Shown here in pieces: positions 59,848-64,000 of a stretch of 64,000 nt of DNA. The number at the start of each line of letters is the position of its first letter. The first letter of the stretch is position 1. Made by a program: the position numbers and the translations under genes. The DNA comes from Segatella baroniae B14 (GTDB lineage Bacteria; Bacteroidota; Bacteroidia; Bacteroidales; Bacteroidaceae). The stretch spans positions 1,590,001 through 1,654,000 of the forward strand of contig NZ_CP091799.1 of NCBI RefSeq assembly GCF_022024235.1, in the 5' to 3' direction. The notes under the pieces were generated by a model. The model was given only the letters and a program-made list of their open reading frames with translations. It did not search any database and had not been told where the DNA came from.

Positions 59848-60720
59848 ATGGAGAAAATAAAATTAGGTGACTATAATACGTTGAAGATGGTAAAACTTGC
59901 TCAACGTACAGAAAAAGATGGTACAATAGAAACTTTTGGAATCTTTCTTGACGGTGGTGAAGAAGGAGAAATCCTCATGCCGCAGAAATATGTTCCTGCT
60001 AATGTAAAGATTGGAGATGATGTTACAGCTTTTATCTATCTAGATCAGGATGAACGTCTGATTGCAACAACAGAAGAGCCTATCGCTAAAATTGATGAAT
60101 TCGCCTTCCTTGAAGTTAGCTGGATTAACAAATTTGGAGCCTTTCTCAACTGGGGACTAATGAAAGATGTTTTCTGTCCTTTTAGAGAAATGAAAAAGAA
60201 AATGGAAATCGGTGAAAGCTATATCGTACATATTCATATCGACGAAGAAAGTTATCGTATTGTTGCCTCTGCCAAAATAGAGAAATATTTCGATACCAAA
60301 CCTGCCCACTATAAACATGGACAAAAAGTTGATCTTATTGTTTGGCAAAAAACAGACCTCGGTTTTAAAGTGATTATCGACAATCGCTACCAGGGACTTA
60401 TCTATCAAGATCAGATATTCCAGTATGTTCATACTGGTGATAAACTTGTAGGTTATATCGACCAAGTTAGACCTGATGGAAAAATTGATGTTACTCTACA
60501 ACAAACTGGCGTAAGAGGTACTCAAAATTTCTCAGAAGAATTACTACAATATCTCAAGGAACACGACGGAGAATGCGACTTAGGCGACAAGAGTGAAGCT
60601 GATGACATCTATGAACGCTTCCATGTGAGCAAAAAGGTTTATAAAAGGGCCGTAGGAGATCTGTACAAGAAAAGACTCATTACCGTTAATCCAAGGAGTA
60701 TCAAACTGGTTGTCGAATAA
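59848..60720 (+). CDS. CvfB-like S1-domain RNA-binding protein, 290 aa
   Basis: A cytoplasmic protein with three S1-type OB folds and a C-terminal winged helix, the arrangement of CvfB. Visible blocks are GIFLDGGEEGEILMPQKYVP, VSWINKFGAFLNWGLMKDVF, LIVWQKTDLGFKVIIDNRYQ and, at the end, FHVSKKVYKRAVGDLYKKRL. CvfB in Staphylococcus affects RNA turnover and virulence; here the role is inferred. The ATG at 59848 follows a good ribosome-site spacing. Its last 20 bp overlap the converging MATE gene. Confidence 0.87.
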   Translation: MEKIKLGDYNTLKMVKLAQRTEKDGTIETFGIFLDGGEEGEILMPQKYVPANVKIGDDVTAFIYLDQDERLIATTEEPIAKIDEFAFLEVSWINKFGAFLNWGLMKDVFCPFREMKKKMEIGESYIVHIHIDEESYRIVASAKIEKYFDTKPAHYKHGQKVDLIVWQKTDLGFKVIIDNRYQGLIYQDQIFQYVHTGDKLVGYIDQVRPDGKIDVTLQQTGVRGTQNFSEELLQYLKEHDGECDLGDKSEADDIYERFHVSKKVYKRAVGDLYKKRLITVNPRSIKLVVE

Positions 60721-61996
60721 AGAGTATAAACTCTACTATTCCTCTAGCTGCTAGATAAAGGAGGAATGCAAGCCATAAGGCATGGTTGTGCAATTGGCTT
60801 CGTAAAAGTAAATAAACGATAAAGAAAAGGATTGCTGCTATTACTGATGATAGTAGCAATCCTTTTGTGTTAGTAATACCCACAAATATTCCATCTAAAA
60901 GAAAAGCGGAAACACCTACTATTGGGATAAGACAGGTCCAACCTATATATGACTTTGAAACACAAATAACATGAGTGTCTGTGGTTAAAAACGATAAAAA
61001 GGATTCACCGGCAAAACTATAGATGACTGTAAAGAATATTGCTACGATAAAACCTAGATAAAATAAATGGTGAACAACCTCGCGAAAAGCTTCTCTGTTT
61101 CGTGCCCCATAATACTTTCCACATAATGCTTCGCCGGCATAAGCTAAACCGTCGGTAAAATATGAAAAAATGGTAAAAAACTCCATCAGTAATGTATTTA
61201 TAGCCAATATTATCGCTCCCTGACGAGATCCTATCGAAGTAAAAGACAGAAATACTGAGACTAAAAATAGTGTACGTATAAATATATCTCTGTTTACTAT
61301 AAAAAAATGATATAAAGCATGATAATCAAAGAGACCTGACCAGCTAAAATACTTATACAGCCGCTTGTAAGAATGGTGTAAAAGAAGTAAGGAAAACAAT
61401 AACCCACCCCACTGAGCTATTATCGTACCTATAGCTACTCCGGAAATGTCCATATGAAAAACAAAGACAAATATAAGACTAGAAATAATATTCAATATAT
61501 TTTGGCCTATAGAAGCCATCATGGGTACGCGAGTATTTTGCATACCGACATACCAGCCTGTCAACCCATACATCGCTAAAACAGCGGGAGCTCCCCAGAT
61601 ACATATCAAACAGTATTTCCAGCATAGAGACAACATGCCTATATCTGGCTTCATTACCCATAGACCAAATTGTATGAGAGGAATCTGAAGAATAATAAAC
61701 AAGAACCCTATGACCAAACCAATTGTAAGAGTACGAATCAAAAGACGAATTACTTCTTTAAAGTCTCTATGACCATAGGCTTGAGAAGTCATACCTCCCG
61801 TTCCCATTCTCAAGAAACCAAATATCCAATAAATTACATTAAACAACATCGTACCCACAGCTATAGCTCCAATGTATTTGGCATCTCCTATATGTCCGAC
61901 AATGCCGACATCAACAAGCCCTAATAAAGGTACTGTTATATTAGAAATAATGGAAGGAATGGCCAAACGCAATATCTGCGAAATTCTTGCATTCAT
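60701..61996 (-). CDS. MATE-family efflux transporter (DinF-like), 431 aa
   Basis: A second MATE exporter with 12 predicted helices. First-half signature is NITVPLLGLVDVGIVGHIGD, and second-half GRQGAIILAINTLLMEFFTI, then DGLAYAGEALCGKYYGARNR. It differs clearly from the MATE protein at 33893 and is nearer the DinF/eukaryotic branch. Its stop overlaps the CvfB-like gene by 20 bp on the opposite strand, leaving no terminator between them. Substrate is unknown. Confidence 0.92.
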   Translation of the reverse strand: MNARISQILRLAIPSIISNITVPLLGLVDVGIVGHIGDAKYIGAIAVGTMLFNVIYWIFGFLRMGTGGMTSQAYGHRDFKEVIRLLIRTLTIGLVIGFLFIILQIPLIQFGLWVMKPDIGMLSLCWKYCLICIWGAPAVLAMYGLTGWYVGMQNTRVPMMASIGQNILNIISSLIFVFVFHMDISGVAIGTIIAQWGGLLFSLLLLHHSYKRLYKYFSWSGLFDYHALYHFFIVNRDIFIRTLFLVSVFLSFTSIGSRQGAIILAINTLLMEFFTIFSYFTDGLAYAGEALCGKYYGARNREAFREVVHHLFYLGFIVAIFFTVIYSFAGESFLSFLTTDTHVICVSKSYIGWTCLIPIVGVSAFLLDGIFVGITNTKGLLLSSVIAAILFFIVYLLLRSQLHNHALWLAFLLYLAARGIVEFILFIRQPV

Positions 61997-62077
61997 ATAT
62001 TAAACATTCACTTTACCAAATATATACTCTCCTTGATGATAACATCATGCGGAAAGCGGAAAGTCACTTAACAACAT

Positions 62078-62111
62078 AATAAAAGCGGACTATTAAAAAT
62101 CCGCTTTTATT
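62078..62111 (-). terminator. Terminator of trpS
   Basis: AATAAAAGCGGA / TCCGCTTTTATT, a 12-bp perfect stem with a 10-base loop, 26 bases after the trpS stop on the reverse strand. Confidence 0.75.
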
Positions 62112-62137
62112 TCATTTCTATATTATTACATTAAAAA

Positions 62138-63226
62138 TTATTTTGCTTTAAATTTCTCCGCTTGCTGACGAATTAGCTCTTCATCATTGAAATAATCAAT
62201 CTGCATAGCTTTCTTCACCTCATCCATAGTCTGAGCTGCTACTTCACGAGCTGCAATGCTACCCTTCTTCAAAATATTATAGATTTCAGGTATATCCTGC
62301 TCATATTCACGGCGACGAGCACGAATTGGATCGAGCATCTTATTGATAACATTATTCAGTAATTTCTTACATTTCATATCACCAATACCACCTGCTGTAT
62401 AAGCTGCTTTTAACTCATCAAGATTTTGGAACTCTGGCCAGAACTCGGCAAAATCTTCGTCTGTAGAAAAAGCATCAAGGTATGTAAACACTGCATTACC
62501 CTCTACATGACCAGGATCGGAAACATTAACATGGGTAGGATCTGTATACATACTCTTTACTTTACTCCATACAGTATCCTTATCATCACTAAGATAGATA
62601 CAATTACCCAAACTCTTACTCATTTTCTCCTTACCATCTGTACCAGGCAATCTACGCGCTGTTGCGTTCTCTGGAAGGAGAATATTAGGCTCTACTAATA
62701 CATCTGCATAAGTTTGATTGAAACGACGTACCAGTTCACGTGTTACCTCCAACATTGGCTCTTGATCCTCACCAGCAGGAACTGTTGTTGCTTTGAACGC
62801 GGCAATATCAGCTGCCTGACTAACAGGATAACAAAAGAATCCTAATGGAATATTAGCTTCAAAATTACGCATCTTGATTTCTGTCTTAACAGTTGGATTT
62901 CTCTGTACACGAGATACTGTTATCAAGTTCATCAAGTATGTTGTTAATTCAGCCAACTCTGGTATCTGACTCTGAATGTAAAGGGTACATTTAGCAGGAT
63001 CTAAACCCGCAGAAAGGTAATCAAGAGCTACTTCGATAATGTTCTGACGAATTTTCTCTGGATTATCAGCATTATCTGTTAAAGCCTGCACATCGGCCAT
63101 GAAGACAAACATCTTATCATAATCACCCTCATTCTGCAACTGTACACGACGGCGAAGTGACCCTACATAATGTCCTAAGTGTAATTTGCCTGTAGGACGA
63201 TCACCTGTCAATATAATTTTTCCCAT
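62138..63226 (-). CDS. trpS: Tryptophan-tRNA ligase
   Basis: Class I aminoacyl-tRNA synthetase charging tRNA-Trp, 362 residues. The HIGH-type motif is in [18 protein letters not shown] and the KMSKS loop is intact in [34 protein letters not shown] and [16 protein letters not shown] are the tryptophan-pocket blocks. A TAATTTTG -7 box is at 63262-63269 (reverse). It is a monocistronic housekeeping gene divergent from the phytase-like gene. Confidence 0.96.
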   Translation of the reverse strand: MGKIILTGDRPTGKLHLGHYVGSLRRRVQLQNEGDYDKMFVFMADVQALTDNADNPEKIRQNIIEVALDYLSAGLDPAKCTLYIQSQIPELAELTTYLMNLITVSRVQRNPTVKTEIKMRNFEANIPLGFFCYPVSQAADIAAFKATTVPAGEDQEPMLEVTRELVRRFNQTYADVLVEPNILLPENATARRLPGTDGKEKMSKSLGNCIYLSDDKDTVWSKVKSMYTDPTHVNVSDPGHVEGNAVFTYLDAFSTDEDFAEFWPEFQNLDELKAAYTAGGIGDMKCKKLLNNVINKMLDPIRARRREYEQDIPEIYNILKKGSIAAREVAAQTMDEVKKAMQIDYFNDEELIRQQAEKFKAK

Positions 63227-63350
63227 TTGTATATTTTGAATCTATCTTTTTTACTTATGTGCAAAATTACGACAATTTAAGCGGATTACAAAAGAAATAG
63301 AACTTTTTTTAAAATTATCTCAGGCTTATCTTTTTTCTCTGTATTTTTAC

Positions 63351-63358
63351 TACCTTTG
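63351..63358 (+). promoter_or_regulatory. -7 box of the phytase-like gene
   Basis: TACCTTTG, 23 bases before the ATG at 63382. Confidence 0.55.
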
Positions 63359-63381
63359 CAATCTAATAAACAATAGGTATT

Positions 63382-64000
63382 ATGAGATTTTTTAGCATTT
63401 GTATTTTAGTATTATGTTCTGAAGTAGCTATAGCTCAATCGCACAAAGAAAAGACTATATCAGTTTCTCTTCCACAAATCAATGTTTACGAAAATAAGAA
63501 TACGCTCAACATTTTGAAATGGGGTACTGATTCTGTCGATGCAGATATTTCTCAGACTGTAATTATTCATGAACAAAAGACTTTCGAAGATGTACCTGCA
63601 GGTAATTATAGTGGTATAACTCACATAAAAGGGGATGAATATGCTGTCGTTTCAGATAAAACGGATTCTGAAGGATATTACATCTTTAAGATTAAATTTG
63701 GCAAAGATGGTGATATCCTCGATATTAAGAATAAAGGTTGGCAAGATTTAGGTGGAATCAATATGGACGAAGAGGCCATAGCATATAATCCTCATAACAA
63801 TCATTTATACATTGGTAATGAAGAGGGATCAACCATTCAGGAAATAACGTTGAATAACAAAACTGTTTTGACTAAACCTATAGCTGATTATCAAAAACGT
63901 GGTGAGCATAATCGTATTATCGAAAGTCTATGCTATGACCCATTTAGACAACATCTCTTTACCATCAATGAGGCTTCATTGAAAGGCGACCCGTTTACTT
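63382..64000 (+). CDS. Phytase-like (esterase-like activity) exported protein, 5' part
   Basis: The frame is open from ATG 63382 to the window end (206 codons seen). A signal peptide, FFSICILVLCSEVAIAQ, is followed by a beta-propeller opening: NYSGITHIKGDEYAVVSDKT, YYIFKIKFGKDGDILD and the hallmark MDEEAIAYNPHNNHLYIGNE (family D.EgI.y... motif). This fits the phytase-like group of exported propellers named esterase-like activity of phytase. Enzyme activity is not certain from sequence. The downstream two-thirds are outside the window. Confidence 0.8.
   Translation, partial: MRFFSICILVLCSEVAIAQSHKEKTISVSLPQINVYENKNTLNILKWGTDSVDADISQTVIIHEQKTFEDVPAGNYSGITHIKGDEYAVVSDKTDSEGYYIFKIKFGKDGDILDIKNKGWQDLGGINMDEEAIAYNPHNNHLYIGNEEGSTIQEITLNNKTVLTKPIADYQKRGEHNRIIESLCYDPFRQHLFTINEASLKGDPFT

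Overview
The window looks like a chromosome segment of a Prevotellaceae-type Bacteroidota (Prevotella/Segatella-like). The basis is the recurrent TAnnTTTG -7 promoter box, the SusC/BtuB-style TonB receptor next to a surface beta-propeller lipoprotein, a single-chain glycyl-tRNA synthetase, DUF3836/DUF2490/DUF4956 families and moderate-to-low G+C. The species call is inference from protein families, not from a database search.

Positions 1-15863 are accessory DNA: a defence-type island full of scars. It opens with the end of a coiled-coil protein and a small XRE regulator. Next comes a reverse-strand DUF3791-DUF3990-DUF3791 module (candidate ADP-ribosyltransferase-fold toxin with small partners), then decayed pieces of winged-helix/AlbA_2-type genes, a truncated RhuM and an intact Fic protein. 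The core is a tightly packed six-gene reverse-strand operon (15007 down to 4373): XRE controller, two 5-methylcytosine methyltransferases, a McrB-like AAA+ motor, a DUF2357/LlaJI-like PD-(D/E)XK nuclease, and a 1179-residue membrane-inserted YobI-like P-loop NTPase. The first five match the architecture of the lactococcal LlaJI restriction-modification system; the sixth is an unexplained addition. Beyond it lie an AlbA_2 pseudogene, 11-bp repeats and a second, truncated XRE gene. A 34-bp direct repeat (919-952 and 15830-15863) brackets 14.9 kb of this region.

From about 16000 the window is housekeeping chromosome. 16.3-22.1 kb holds oxidative and alkylation stress genes (rubrerythrin, glutathione peroxidase, CDF exporter, AlkD, AlkZ-related, BCP) and a patatin lipase. 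22.2-27.7 kb is a cobalamin-riboswitch-controlled uptake operon (BtuB, BtuG-like, BtuF-like, BtuC-like) with no ATPase gene beside it. 27.9-33.8 kb has an M16 protease and a GntR/ABC operon with two palindromic operators. 33.9-41.3 kb has a MATE pump, FKBP isomerase, GlyRS, ParC and a B3/B4-domain protein. 41.7-50.2 kb is signalling: a propeller histidine kinase, tRNA-Leu, a small coiled-coil protein, GNAT, a beta-helix lipoprotein and a LytS/LytTR pair. 50.3-53.3 kb is metabolic (FucO-like, IlvA, RidA). 53.4-64 kb has a VTC/DUF4956/DUF2490 operon, Asd, an antiporter/ABC/CvfB operon, a second MATE pump, TrpS and the start of a phytase-like lipid or sugar esterase gene.

The most interesting region is the LlaJI-like system with its YobI-like NTPase, together with the toxin-like and Fic/RhuM modules in the same island. 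Outside it, the best regulatory signals are three identical-class palindromes spaced exactly 43 bp apart between gpx and the CDF gene, and two AGTGTACTA-N6-TAGTACACT-type operators ahead of the GntR operon.
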